Origin: Prosthecobacter sp.
GTDB taxonomy: Bacteria > Verrucomicrobiota > Verrucomicrobiia > Verrucomicrobiales > Verrucomicrobiaceae
Direction: 5' to 3'
Length of the DNA: 64,000 bases
NCBI GenBank assembly: GCA_021733925.1
Contig: JAIPJY010000014.1
Location: 1-64,000 of the forward strand
Position 1 is the first letter of the stretch, and each line of letters begins with the position of its first letter. The position numbers and the translations under genes were made by a program. Under the pieces are notes generated by a model. The model did no database searches. It saw only the letters and a program-made list of their open reading frames with translations, and was not told the DNA's origin. Positions 8,274-17,172 of this stretch are shown here, piece by piece.

Positions 8274-9040
8274 AGCGCTCCCGGCTGCCTGCGTTCATCA
8301 CGTTTGGCGTGATCTTGTTTTTGTTCGCGCCGCTGGTGGTGCTCGTGGTGAACTCCTTCAACGCCTCGCGTTTCGGCGGCGAGTGGGAGGGCTTCACATG
8401 GAACTGGTATGAAAAGCTCTGGGCCGCGGGAGAGATCTGGGAGTCGCTCTGGATCACACTCAAGATCGCCCTCTCTGCCTCTCTGGCGGCCATGGTTCTC
8501 GGCACACTGGCGGCCTATACGCTGCATCGGTTTCGTTCCTGGCTGCAAAACGTGCATCACATGCTCATCACCCTGCCGCTGGTGATGCCGGACATTCTCA
8601 TGGGCATGTCGCTGCTGGCCTTGTTTGTTCTCACGGGTGTCGAAACCGGGCTGCTCACCATCTGGATCGCGCACGTCACCTTTTGCCTGAGTTTCGTGAC
8701 GATGGTCGTGCTGGGGCGCCTGCAGGATTTTGATTTCACTCTTCTGGATGCCGCGCGTGATCTGGGTGCCACCCAGGTCACGGCCGTGAAAAAGGTGCTG
8801 CTGCCGCTCCTGCTGCCGGGTGTGCTGGCCGGCGGGCTGCTGGCCTTCACGCTTTCGATTGACGATTATGTCATCACCTTCTTTGTCTCCGGGCCCGGTA
8901 CCACCACGCTTCCATTACGCGTCGCCAGCATGATGAAAACCAGCCGCAGCCTGCCCATGATCAACGCCCTCAGCACGCTGCTCATTGCCAGCACCTTCCT
9001 CTTTGCCGCCCTCAGCTCCCGCCTCCAACGCCGCGCATGA
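8270..9040 (+). CDS. potC: Polyamine-type ABC transporter permease PotC
   Basis: A 256-residue permease with about six membrane segments and an EAA loop, DAARDLGATQVTAV. The motif SIDDYVITFFVSGPG near the C-terminus is strongly typical of PotC. The usual next gene, the periplasmic binding protein potD, is absent; a DUF218 gene starts inside the potC stop instead, with a four-base overlap at 9037-9040. The binding protein must be encoded elsewhere. Confidence 0.9.
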   Translation: MKRSRLPAFITFGVILFLFAPLVVLVVNSFNASRFGGEWEGFTWNWYEKLWAAGEIWESLWITLKIALSASLAAMVLGTLAAYTLHRFRSWLQNVHHMLITLPLVMPDILMGMSLLALFVLTGVETGLLTIWIAHVTFCLSFVTMVVLGRLQDFDFTLLDAARDLGATQVTAVKKVLLPLLLPGVLAGGLLAFTLSIDDYVITFFVSGPGTTTLPLRVASMMKTSRSLPMINALSTLLIASTFLFAALSSRLQRRA

Positions 9041-9813
9041 CTTCCATTCTCCGATCACTGGCTGATTTCTTGGAGCCCACAGGAATCGTCTGGGTCATAC
9101 TTTCGGTATTGTGCGCAATCAAGATTCGTCGCAGCCAATGGCGGGCTTTGATCCTGCCTGGCACCGCGTGGCTGCTGCTGACACTCGCATCCGCCACCGC
9201 TTTACCACACACATTGCTGGCTGCCCTGGAATCCAAGTGGCCCCCGGTGGATTTGGAGGAATTGCCCGAATGCGACGCAGTCGTCGTCCTTGGTGGTGGC
9301 ATGGAGCCCTCCCGCAGCGAGCCGGCAGGCATTCATTTCATGGGCGGCGCAGACCGGTTGTTTACAGGTTTGATGCTTGCGAAGAAGGGTAAAGGCAAGG
9401 TGCTGGTCATGGGCGGTGGCAGTTTCAAGACGACCTCCGGCATCGAGTCCGAGGCAGATGCCGTCAAAACCTGGGTGGAGGAATGGCATCTCTCACCTGT
9501 GCCGGTGCAAAGCCTGGGTAGCTGCACGGACACCCACGACGAGGCCGTTAAAGTCTCCGCTCTGGTGGTCAAGCACGGCTGGAAAAGAGTGGCACTGGTG
9601 ACGTCCGCCTACCACATGACGCGCTCCAGAGCTGTTTTTGAAACAGCAGGTACCGCTGTCGTTCCCGTTCCGTGCAATTATCTCAGCGCAGCGCTACGTG
9701 ATCATAGGGTAAATTGGGTGGAAGTACCGAATGCAGCCAACCTAGGCCATTTTGAGGCATGGATGCATGAAATTATCGGTTGGTGGGCATATCGCCTATG
9801 TGGTTGGGTTTAA
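9037..9813 (+). CDS. DUF218 (YdcF/ElyC/SanA-like) membrane protein
   Basis: A 258-residue protein with two N-terminal hydrophobic segments and a DUF218 domain from about residue 70. Core motifs are DAVVVLGGGME, a KVLVMGGG strand, a THDEA turn and TSAYHMTRSRAVFE, all typical of the YdcF/SanA/ElyC family. ElyC and SanA influence cell-envelope integrity in enterobacteria, but the biochemical activity of the family is not settled. The four-base overlap with potC places it in the transporter operon, an unusual association. The N-terminal segments probably anchor it in the inner membrane. Confidence 0.85.
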   Translation: MTSILRSLADFLEPTGIVWVILSVLCAIKIRRSQWRALILPGTAWLLLTLASATALPHTLLAALESKWPPVDLEELPECDAVVVLGGGMEPSRSEPAGIHFMGGADRLFTGLMLAKKGKGKVLVMGGGSFKTTSGIESEADAVKTWVEEWHLSPVPVQSLGSCTDTHDEAVKVSALVVKHGWKRVALVTSAYHMTRSRAVFETAGTAVVPVPCNYLSAALRDHRVNWVEVPNAANLGHFEAWMHEIIGWWAYRLCGWV

Positions 9814-9898
9814 GGCGCTTTATTTTGGCTCGCAATCTGCTCATTACATAGGAAAGAAGGCTTGCTTTTGGGCCATAGCGCGGTCATGTGGAACTCAC

Positions 9899-10927
9899 AT
9901 GACTAGTGGCCTGGCGTTAGCCGATACCATCACTCTTGGCGGCAGAAACAGGACAGGCACTGAGCTTATCCTGGCCACCAAGCCTTATGCTGTGGACAGC
10001 ACCTTAAAAAGCTGGTGGTGCATCCTTTCCACCACCTCACTTTGGCTGGCGGTCATCGCTGGGACTTTGTGGATCCCGTATCTGCTGGTGAAGCTGGCTC
10101 TCAGTGTTCTTTCCGGGCTGCTGCTGCTGCGACTTTTCGTCATCTATCATGACCAGCAGCACAATGCCATCCTGCCCACCTCCAAGGTCGCGGAGTGGCT
10201 CATGCGTGGTTTTGGCATTCTCGCTCTGAGTCCCAGCAGCATCTGGCGCAGCTCGCACAATCATCATCACAACCACAACTCCAAGATCAAGGGGTCGCAC
10301 ATTGGTTCCTACCCGATCATGACGAAGGACCATTACCTGAAGGCGTCCAAGTCCGCACGGTTGATCTACCTCTTCATGCGTCATCCGCTGACAATTCTCT
10401 TTGGCTACTTGTTCGTCTTCCTGCACGGCATGTGCCTGCGCCCTTTTGTCATGAAGCCCAAGCAGCATCTGGATTGCCTGCTGGCCCTGCTGGTGCATGC
10501 GGGCATCGCCGCTGCGCTGATTCATTTCTTTGGCTGGCAGATGTGGCTGCTGGTGCAGGTCATCCCGCATTTCATCACGTATGCCATCGGGTCCTACCTG
10601 TTCTATGCGCAGCACAATTTTCCGGACGTGGCCTTCTACGACAAGGCAGGCTGGACCTATGAGCGTGCTGCTCTGGATTCCTCCAGCTACATGAAGACGA
10701 GCAAGCTGATGGCCTGGTTCTCCGCTAACATCGGCTACCATCACATTCATCACCTGAACGCGCGCATCCCTTTCTATCGTCTGCCAGAGGTGCTGAAGGC
10801 CATGCCAGAACTGCAGAAGCCGAAGGTCACCACCTTGAGCCCCCGTGACATCCTGCGCTGTTTGCGGCTGAAGGTCTGGGACACGGAACTGCAGCGGATG
10901 GTGCCGCTGCCTGTATCAACTCGGTAA
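9899..10927 (+). CDS. Membrane fatty acid desaturase
   Basis: A 342-residue membrane protein with the three histidine clusters of acyl-lipid desaturases that hold the di-iron centre: HDQQH at 84-88, a HNHHHNH cluster at 120-126, and HHIHH at 281-285. Four or more hydrophobic segments surround them. It would introduce a double bond into membrane lipid acyl chains, with regiospecificity not deducible. The ATG at 9899 was chosen because upstream in-frame sequence overlaps the DUF218 gene and lacks family character. It precedes lpxD by 26 bp, so the two envelope-lipid genes may be cotranscribed. Confidence 0.88.
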   Translation: MTSGLALADTITLGGRNRTGTELILATKPYAVDSTLKSWWCILSTTSLWLAVIAGTLWIPYLLVKLALSVLSGLLLLRLFVIYHDQQHNAILPTSKVAEWLMRGFGILALSPSSIWRSSHNHHHNHNSKIKGSHIGSYPIMTKDHYLKASKSARLIYLFMRHPLTILFGYLFVFLHGMCLRPFVMKPKQHLDCLLALLVHAGIAAALIHFFGWQMWLLVQVIPHFITYAIGSYLFYAQHNFPDVAFYDKAGWTYERAALDSSSYMKTSKLMAWFSANIGYHHIHHLNARIPFYRLPEVLKAMPELQKPKVTTLSPRDILRCLRLKVWDTELQRMVPLPVSTR

Positions 10928-10953
10928 ACGCCATTCGGCTCACCGATTTTCCC

Positions 10954-11967
10954 ATGTTCACCGCATCAAATCTTGCAGAACTGATCGGCGGAGAAGTGGT
11001 GGGGGACGGCTCGGTGATCCTCACAGGCATCGCTCCTGCTGATGTTGCATCGGCTGGTGATCTCACCTTTGCAGAGAAACCCAGCTACCTCGCAGCTGCC
11101 GAGGCCGGTCTGGCCAGCGCCATTCTGGTGCCCAGAGGTTTCGAGGCTGTGAAGAAAGTCCTGATCCGGGTGAAGGATGCCCGCATCGCCATTGCCAAGG
11201 TGTTGCCGCTGTTTTTTCCGCCTGAAAAGCATGCATTGGGGGTCCACACCACTGCGGTGGTTGATTCCACTGCGCAGATCCACGCCACCGCCAGCGTCGG
11301 CCCGCATTGCGTTGTGGGTGCTGGTGTTTCGCTGGGAAAAAACTCAGTGCTCATGGGGGGGAACCACATTGGTCGGGACAGTCATGTGGGAGACGATGTC
11401 TGCCTGCATCCCAACGTGGTTCTGTATGCGAGAACTCAGATCGGCAACCGTGTCAGCATCCATGCGGGCACCACCATCGGCTCAGATGGCTACGGCTATG
11501 TTTTTGACCAAGGTAGTCACCGTAAAATGCTCCAGGTGGGGAATGTCGTGATTCATGACGATGTCGAGATCGGCTCCAACACTTCCATTGATCGTGGCGC
11601 GCTGGGCTCCACGGTGATCGGGCAGGGGACCAAGATCGACAATCTCGTGCATGTGGCGCACAACGTGGTCATGGGCCGCCATTGCCTCATCATGGGGCAG
11701 GTGGGCTTTGCCGGGAGCACGCAGCTCTCCGACTACGTCGTCATCGCCTCGCAGTCGGGCATTGGGGGACATCTCAAGCTCGGCGCCCAGTCCACCATCG
11801 GTGCGAAATCCGGTGTGATGCGCGACATTGCTGCGGGTGAAACCGTGCTGGGTTACCCTTCGGCACCGGACAAGCAGGCGAAGCGCCAGTGGATCGCCGT
11901 GTCGAAGATGCCGGATGCTTTGCGGCGGCTGAAGACTTTGGAAAAACGGATGAACGGCGGCAAATAG
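10954..11967 (+). CDS. lpxD: UDP-3-O-acylglucosamine N-acyltransferase LpxD
   Basis: A 337-residue enzyme that adds the N-linked hydroxyacyl chain to UDP-3-O-acylglucosamine, the third step of lipid A synthesis. The N-terminal uridine-binding domain (about 1-100) is followed by a left-handed beta-helix of hexapeptide repeats (about 105-300). The catalytic histidine region is VHVAHNVVMG, and the family motif QVGFAGS follows. It is normal in length for the family. It implies an LPS-bearing outer membrane. Confidence 0.95.
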   Translation: MFTASNLAELIGGEVVGDGSVILTGIAPADVASAGDLTFAEKPSYLAAAEAGLASAILVPRGFEAVKKVLIRVKDARIAIAKVLPLFFPPEKHALGVHTTAVVDSTAQIHATASVGPHCVVGAGVSLGKNSVLMGGNHIGRDSHVGDDVCLHPNVVLYARTQIGNRVSIHAGTTIGSDGYGYVFDQGSHRKMLQVGNVVIHDDVEIGSNTSIDRGALGSTVIGQGTKIDNLVHVAHNVVMGRHCLIMGQVGFAGSTQLSDYVVIASQSGIGGHLKLGAQSTIGAKSGVMRDIAAGETVLGYPSAPDKQAKRQWIAVSKMPDALRRLKTLEKRMNGGK

Positions 11968-12021
11968 CCAGACGCCTGATTTCGCGCTTCACCTCACCGC
12001 AACTCACGCCATGATGCGTGC

Positions 12022-13764
12022 ATGACCCGTGAAGACGCCGCCACCATCTTTGAACGCATCGCCCTGCTGCTGGAGCTGAAGGGGGAGAACTCCTTTAAAG
12101 TACGTGCCTACCGCACCGGCGCGGAGATCGTGGAAAGCTACAGCGGCGACATCATGAAGCTGGCGGCGGAGAACCAGCTGGAGGGCATCAAGGGCCTGGG
12201 GGAAGCACTGCGCGACAAGCTGCATGAAATGGCGACGACCGGGAAGCTGGAATTTTATGAGAAGCTCAAGGAGGAATTTCCTGACACGCTGTTTGAGCTG
12301 TTCGACGTGCAGGGGCTGGGGCCGAAGAAGGTGGCGGCGCTGCATGCGAAGCTGGGCGTGTCCTCCATCGCCGACCTGAAGCGCGCCTGCGAGAGCGGAG
12401 AGGCGGCGAAGCTCTCGGGCTTTGGCGGGAAAACGGTGGAGAAGATTCTCGAAAGCATTGCCTTCCGTGAGCAGCATGCGGCGGAGTTTCGCCTGGATCT
12501 GGTGCAACCGCTGGTTCTGGAGATTTTGGAGGCGTTGCGGCAGCACCCGAACGTCTCGCATGCCGAGGTCTGCGGCAGTTTCCGTCGTGGCAAGGAAACG
12601 GTGCATGATCTCGATTTCCTCGTGGCGACGCGAAAACCGGAAGTGGTAATCGAGGATTTTGTGAAACTGCCGCTGGTGGTCGATGTCATTGCCAAAGGGC
12701 CGACGAAGGCGAGTGTGCATGTGACCCATGGGGTGCAGTGCGATCTGCGCGCGGTTTCGAGCAAGGAGTTCCCCTTTGCGCTGGCCTATTTCACCGGGAG
12801 CAAGGAGCACAATGTGGCGATCCGCCAGCGTGCGCTCGCGCGTGGGTGGTCGCTCAATGAGTATGCCTTCACGCAGGTGCCGGAGCATGCGGATGCGCCG
12901 GTCATTCCGCCGATCCATGATGAAGCAGAGCTGTACCGCGCGCTGGATCTCGATTTCATCGACCCTGAGTTGCGTGAGAACACGGGCGAGATCGACGCTG
13001 CTGAGCACGGCGGTCTGCCGCGCCTGGTGCTGCTGGAGAATCTGCGGGGTGTCTTTCACAACCACACGACCGCGAGCGACGGCGGTGCGACCTTGCGTGA
13101 GATGGCAGATGCGGCGCATGATCTCGGGCTGCAGTACCTCGGCATCGCGGATCACAGCAAGTCATCCTTCCAGGCGAACGGGCTGGATGAAAAGCGACTG
13201 CTGGCTCAGATCCAGGAGATCAAAGCGCTTAATGAGGAGATGGCCGAAGAGGGCTTCCGCATCTTTGCCGGCAGCGAGGTGGACATTCTCAAGGATGGCA
13301 GTCTCGACTTCAGTGATGATATCATGAGCCAGCTCGACTACGTGGTGGCCTCCGTGCACAACGTGTTTAATTTGCCCGAGGCCGAGATGACGAAGCGCAT
13401 CATTCGAGCCATTGAAAATCCGAACGTCACCATGCTGGGGCATCTGACCGGCCGGCTGCTGCTGCAGCGGCCTGCTTACAATGTCAACGTGGCTGCGGTG
13501 ATAGATGCCGCTGCCGAAACCGGCACGATCATTGAGCTCAACGCAAGCGCCTGGCGTCTCGACATGGACTGGCGCTGGTGGAAGCTCGCGAAGGCCAAAG
13601 GCGTGAAATGCAGCATCAACCCGGACGCGCACAGCACGCACGGATTGCAGGCGGTGATCTACGGCATCAAAGCGGCGCGGAAGGGATGGCTGACGCGCCA
13701 GGATGTCATCAACTGCCTGCCGCTGGGTGAGGTGGAGGAAGTGCTGCGGGCTAAACGCGGGTGA
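12022..13764 (+). CDS. polX: DNA polymerase/3'-5' exonuclease PolX
   Basis: A 580-residue family X DNA polymerase used in base-excision repair and gap filling. The N-terminal 8-kDa-like and helix-hairpin-helix regions (LEGIKGLGEAL and VQGLGPKKVAALH) are followed by the nucleotidyltransferase core with catalytic aspartates at D196, D198 and D241. A PHP exonuclease domain fills residues 340-575, starting with the metal-binding HNHTTASDG motif at 346-354 and including NPDAHS near the end. All expected catalytic residues are present. Confidence 0.95.
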   Translation: MTREDAATIFERIALLLELKGENSFKVRAYRTGAEIVESYSGDIMKLAAENQLEGIKGLGEALRDKLHEMATTGKLEFYEKLKEEFPDTLFELFDVQGLGPKKVAALHAKLGVSSIADLKRACESGEAAKLSGFGGKTVEKILESIAFREQHAAEFRLDLVQPLVLEILEALRQHPNVSHAEVCGSFRRGKETVHDLDFLVATRKPEVVIEDFVKLPLVVDVIAKGPTKASVHVTHGVQCDLRAVSSKEFPFALAYFTGSKEHNVAIRQRALARGWSLNEYAFTQVPEHADAPVIPPIHDEAELYRALDLDFIDPELRENTGEIDAAEHGGLPRLVLLENLRGVFHNHTTASDGGATLREMADAAHDLGLQYLGIADHSKSSFQANGLDEKRLLAQIQEIKALNEEMAEEGFRIFAGSEVDILKDGSLDFSDDIMSQLDYVVASVHNVFNLPEAEMTKRIIRAIENPNVTMLGHLTGRLLLQRPAYNVNVAAVIDAAAETGTIIELNASAWRLDMDWRWWKLAKAKGVKCSINPDAHSTHGLQAVIYGIKAARKGWLTRQDVINCLPLGEVEEVLRAKRG

Positions 13765-13775
13765 ATCTTATCATG

Positions 13776-13810
13776 CAAAAAAGGAGGCATTGCCTTTCAG
13801 CAATGCCTCC
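13776..13810 (-). terminator. Rho-independent terminator of the autotransporter gene
   Basis: A perfect 11-bp stem, GGAGGCATTGC at 13783-13793 and GCAATGCCTCC at 13800-13810, has a six-base loop. On the minus strand it is followed by a run of six T (complement of 13777-13782). It lies 27 bp beyond the stop of the gene ending at 13838. Confidence 0.9.
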
Positions 13811-13837
13811 CGGGATTTAACGGCGAACGTTAATGAC

Positions 13838-16051
13838 TTAGAACTTATAGCTGAGGCGCAGGCCGACGTAATGAGCCTCCACAGACTGACGGAAGAACTG
13901 ACCCTGGTAGTTGAGCAGCAGGCCGAAGGCTGGGGTGAACTGGAAGTTCAGGCCAGCTCCTGCGACCATGTAATCCTGGCCGTAATTCTGCCCCCCAGCG
14001 CTCACCACGAAGGGTTGGTTGATGAGGCCAACGGTGGTGCCGTTGTTGTTGTTCAAGTTCTGGCGCTCGTAGCTCAAACGGGCCTGTGCAGTGATGACTG
14101 CAAAGTCTGTTTTGACATACTTGCTCACCGACCAGCCAATGCGGGAGATGAGGGACTCCGTGGTATTTTTGTTGTAGGCCAGGGCAGCAAGGCCACCGCT
14201 GGACTCTGCAAAGCCGTCGATTGAGACATGGGTGTAGTCGAGGCCAATGAACGGGCCTGTCACCAGGCTGTTGTTCTGGAAGCGAAAGTTCCAGCCGGAG
14301 TTAAACTGCACGGAGTGGGTGTAGGCGTCTGTGTCACCGCGAGCATTGCCGAACCCGATCGTGTTGCGGTTTGTTTCGAGGTCATAGCTGCCGAAGCTGT
14401 AAAGCAGATCAGCCCAGAATGCCTTCTTCACATAGGAAGTGTAGGCGCTCAGCGCATAACCATTCATGTCCATGTTGCCGACGCCGTTGGCGAAGGTCTG
14501 TTTGGAATCCAGCCAGTTGAGGGCGAAACCGATGGCCACATTCGGGGTGACATGAATTTCAGCGCCGACTCCTGGGCTCCAACTGTCAGACTGGACTCCC
14601 GCCTGATTGCCGAAAGCACCAAGCTTGGCATTGTTGTAGTTCACCGAAGCAAAAACTTCCCATTGGTTGGTGGGAGTACGGCGCTGAGCGACCGGGCCCG
14701 GAGGTGGGTTCTTACCATAACCGTCGCCCTGACCACTGACCACGCCTTCGTTGTACTCGTTTTCATCGGAGAGGTCGCCCTGACCCGCGCGGAGGAAGAA
14801 CAGGCGGCCATTCACATCGGTGAGGACACTCTGAGTACTTGCGAGCACGGCCTGCCCCATGGCGTTGCCCATTTGGAGACCGGTGATGGTGTCGATGACC
14901 GTAAAGACACCGGAAGTCTGGCTGAAGTTGCCCACTTGTGTCGCTGTGAGATTCAGAGCGGTGGTATTGAGATTGCCGGTGAGACCCAGATTGCCTGTAA
15001 TGGTGGCACCTGGAAGGAGAGTCACCACCTGCCAGCTGTCTCCGCCAGTGAAGCCCGTGAGAGCCGTAGGGTTGCCAATGACCAAGGTGCCGCCAGCGAC
15101 AGAATTCAGATTGCCGCCGAGGATGAACGTGTCAGAAGAACCCAGAACGAGGGTGTTGTTGCCAAGACCTGCGCCAGTGAAGAGATCGACCGCCAAAGTG
15201 CTGCCGAGGCCCATGTTGATCGCACCTGCACCTGAGGTGTTCACCGTGAATGTGGATGCAACAGGAATCAACGCATTGGCATCGCCAACAACAATCGCCC
15301 CGTTGTTGTTGATGGAGACACCCGGAGCCTCCGTGATGACGCCGGTGCCGGCAAGCGTGGCGCCTGCGGCAATCGTGTAAGTGTCACCGCCGATGTGATT
15401 GCCCAGCACGTTGAGAGTTCCCGTATTGACTGTCGTGGTGCCTGCATAGGTGTTGAGGAGACTCGATGTCGTGAGCGTTCCTGTGCCATTTTTGGCAAGT
15501 GAACCGCCAAGCACAGTGTCCGTGATCGCGCCCGATATGTTCGTATTGTTAGTGCCATCGACCACCAGTGCCTGACCTGCCAGATCGACCGCAGAGGTCA
15601 CATTCAAGCCCCCGGTCGCAGCATTCCACGTCTGTCCGGCACCCAGGGTGATGCCCGTTGTACCAAAGCTAATTGTCTGCACGTTGGTGGAATTGTTGGT
15701 GATACCCCCCGAGAGAGTAATCGCATTCCCATCGAGAGTGAAAGCGCCCGCCCCCCCATTGAAGGTGATGCCTGTGCCACCAATGACAATAGCGAGAAGG
15801 TCGTTCGTTGCGGTTAGCTGCGTGCTTCCACCAAACTGAATGCCCAGGCCAAAAACTGGAAGACCGTCAGGGGCCCAGTTGGTGACATCTGACCAATTGC
15901 CGTTCGGCGGCAAGAGACTACCTCCATCCCAGAGTTCGCCTGCTTTTACCTCTTGGCCAAGACTGCCGAGTGCCAGCAAGGCTACGGCAAAAAGGCCTCC
16001 ACCGGAGGCCTTATTTAGCGATTTATTTTTTCCCGATGTGAGTTTGATCAT
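13838..16051 (-). CDS. Autotransporter barrel-domain surface protein
   Basis: A 737-residue outer-membrane protein. The N-terminus holds a basic stretch and a hydrophobic signal segment ending near VKAGE. Residues about 45-430 form a Gly/Thr/Asn-rich beta-helical passenger with autotransporter-associated strands (TYAGTTTVNTGTLNV). Residues about 460-737 form a type V autotransporter barrel of alternating aromatic strands ending with phenylalanine, as required for BAM recognition. The start at 16051 was preferred, but a second in-frame ATG at 16132 sits in a nearly identical sequence context. No adhesin or enzyme domain is recognisable in the passenger. Confidence 0.88.
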   Translation of the reverse strand: MIKLTSGKNKSLNKASGGGLFAVALLALGSLGQEVKAGELWDGGSLLPPNGNWSDVTNWAPDGLPVFGLGIQFGGSTQLTATNDLLAIVIGGTGITFNGGAGAFTLDGNAITLSGGITNNSTNVQTISFGTTGITLGAGQTWNAATGGLNVTSAVDLAGQALVVDGTNNTNISGAITDTVLGGSLAKNGTGTLTTSSLLNTYAGTTTVNTGTLNVLGNHIGGDTYTIAAGATLAGTGVITEAPGVSINNNGAIVVGDANALIPVASTFTVNTSGAGAINMGLGSTLAVDLFTGAGLGNNTLVLGSSDTFILGGNLNSVAGGTLVIGNPTALTGFTGGDSWQVVTLLPGATITGNLGLTGNLNTTALNLTATQVGNFSQTSGVFTVIDTITGLQMGNAMGQAVLASTQSVLTDVNGRLFFLRAGQGDLSDENEYNEGVVSGQGDGYGKNPPPGPVAQRRTPTNQWEVFASVNYNNAKLGAFGNQAGVQSDSWSPGVGAEIHVTPNVAIGFALNWLDSKQTFANGVGNMDMNGYALSAYTSYVKKAFWADLLYSFGSYDLETNRNTIGFGNARGDTDAYTHSVQFNSGWNFRFQNNSLVTGPFIGLDYTHVSIDGFAESSGGLAALAYNKNTTESLISRIGWSVSKYVKTDFAVITAQARLSYERQNLNNNNGTTVGLINQPFVVSAGGQNYGQDYMVAGAGLNFQFTPAFGLLLNYQGQFFRQSVEAHYVGLRLSYKF

Positions 16052-16144
16052 GGTTACGTATTTGGTTGGTTCTTTGTGCATAGAGCATACGGGTTTCTTC
16101 CCACACGTTCCCGCCCTCCATCGGTGTGTCATGATTACGTATCT
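16048..16144 (-). repeat. Duplicated start-codon context, 81 bp apart
   Basis: The 16-base segments at 16048-16063 and 16129-16144 match at 14 positions. Each contains the complement of an ATG and the palindrome TACGTA. Both ATGs are in frame with the autotransporter gene. Confidence 0.5.
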
Positions 16145-16183
16145 ATGGGGTAAAACCCTACCATGAATTCATTTCAATGCTGA

Positions 16184-16229
16184 TAAGCAATAGTCATAAG
16201 AAATATCCATTAAATGGACCTATTGCTTA
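16184..16229. promoter_or_regulatory. Inverted repeat upstream of the autotransporter gene
   Basis: TAAGCAATAG at 16184-16193 and CTATTGCTTA at 16220-16229 form a perfect 10-bp inverted repeat. A smaller palindrome, TCCATT-A-AATGGA, lies at 16206-16218 inside it. The element is 133-178 bp before the ATG at 16051 and is AT-rich against its surroundings. Operator or cruciform functions are possible; no regulator can be named. Confidence 0.4.
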
Positions 16230-16305
16230 CGGGGTGGGTGTGACGGGTGAAGCCTGAGGAAATATGGGCATTTGCAGCCAAGGCGAGTTCACACACGCTC
16301 CAGCT

Positions 16306-17154
16306 TCACTTCTCCTCGGGAATGATGCGCAGCGCATGGCTGGCCTTGCTGGCATACCAGTAGCCGCGTTTGAAGGGGCGCAGGTAGATGCCGTCGGGGA
16401 TAGGCACGCCGTTGCTGTCCTTCGTGCCTGTGCCGGTGCTGTCGAGGATCAGCGGCACGCCGTCGGGGCTGAGGCCGATCTTGCCGACCCACAGCATGAC
16501 GTGCGAGACTTCGCCGCTGTTGTTTTTCACGAACAGCAGGTCGCCAGTGAGGAGCGTACTCGCAAAATCCTCGTAGCGTGCGGGAAGCTCGATGCGCTTC
16601 ACTGCTATGCTGCGTCTAGCACCGGGGCCTGGCGCTTCGGTTAGCGCGGATTGATCCTGCACATCGCCAGTAGGCTTGATGCCGAGGGCGAGGTTGTACA
16701 CGAAGGCGGTGAAGTTGCTGCAATCCAAGCCCTTGGTCACCGGCGTCGTTTGCTTCTCATCCTTTGGCCAGTCAGCCGGGGGTTCCCAGTCCGGAATGTG
16801 GTGATGCTGGTAGGTGTAGCCGACGAAGCGCAGCCCTGTGGCGATGACACGCTGGCGCGACCATTCCGGGCTTTTGGATGCGATGCCGGCCGGTGGATCG
16901 AAGTGCTTTGCGGCCGGTCCCCAATGACGCCAGCGCTTTTGATAGGCTGCGTCATACCAGTCGCGGTAGGGTACGCTCGCCTGCTCCTTCCAGCTGCCGC
17001 GTGGTCCTTGGGCGAGATCACCGATGAGATCGTCCTGCTTGAAGGTGAACTCGATCTTGTAGGGCGACGTGTAACCAGCGGCAGTGAGCGTGCTGCCGCA
17101 CAGTGCGATGACACAGGCAACGAGGCGGTGGAGGTGGCTGGCCTTCATGGTCAT
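16306..17154 (-). CDS. Secreted NlpC/P60-like cysteine peptidase family protein
   Basis: A 282-residue protein with an N-terminal signal peptide (to about residue 27). The second half has an NlpC/P60-type arrangement: GLDCSNFTAFVYN places a nucleophile Cys at residue 145, and VSHVMLWVG places the His at 218. Such enzymes cleave cell-wall peptides, usually gamma-D-Glu-diamino acid bonds. The first half (30-130) is aromatic-rich and has no domain I recognise. ATG at 17154 and ATG at 17148 are both possible starts; the upstream one has a GGGG tract nearby. The gap to the upstream M20 gene on the same strand is 18 bp, so they are probably cotranscribed. Confidence 0.75.
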   Translation of the reverse strand: MTMKASHLHRLVACVIALCGSTLTAAGYTSPYKIEFTFKQDDLIGDLAQGPRGSWKEQASVPYRDWYDAAYQKRWRHWGPAAKHFDPPAGIASKSPEWSRQRVIATGLRFVGYTYQHHHIPDWEPPADWPKDEKQTTPVTKGLDCSNFTAFVYNLALGIKPTGDVQDQSALTEAPGPGARRSIAVKRIELPARYEDFASTLLTGDLLFVKNNSGEVSHVMLWVGKIGLSPDGVPLILDSTGTGTKDSNGVPIPDGIYLRPFKRGYWYASKASHALRIIPEEK

Positions 17155-17172
17155 GCTGAAACGCCGCCCCGG

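Noticed and set aside
12004-13155. A 383-codon minus-strand frame opposite polX
   Set aside because: Antisense shadow; all PolX catalytic residues are on the plus strand.
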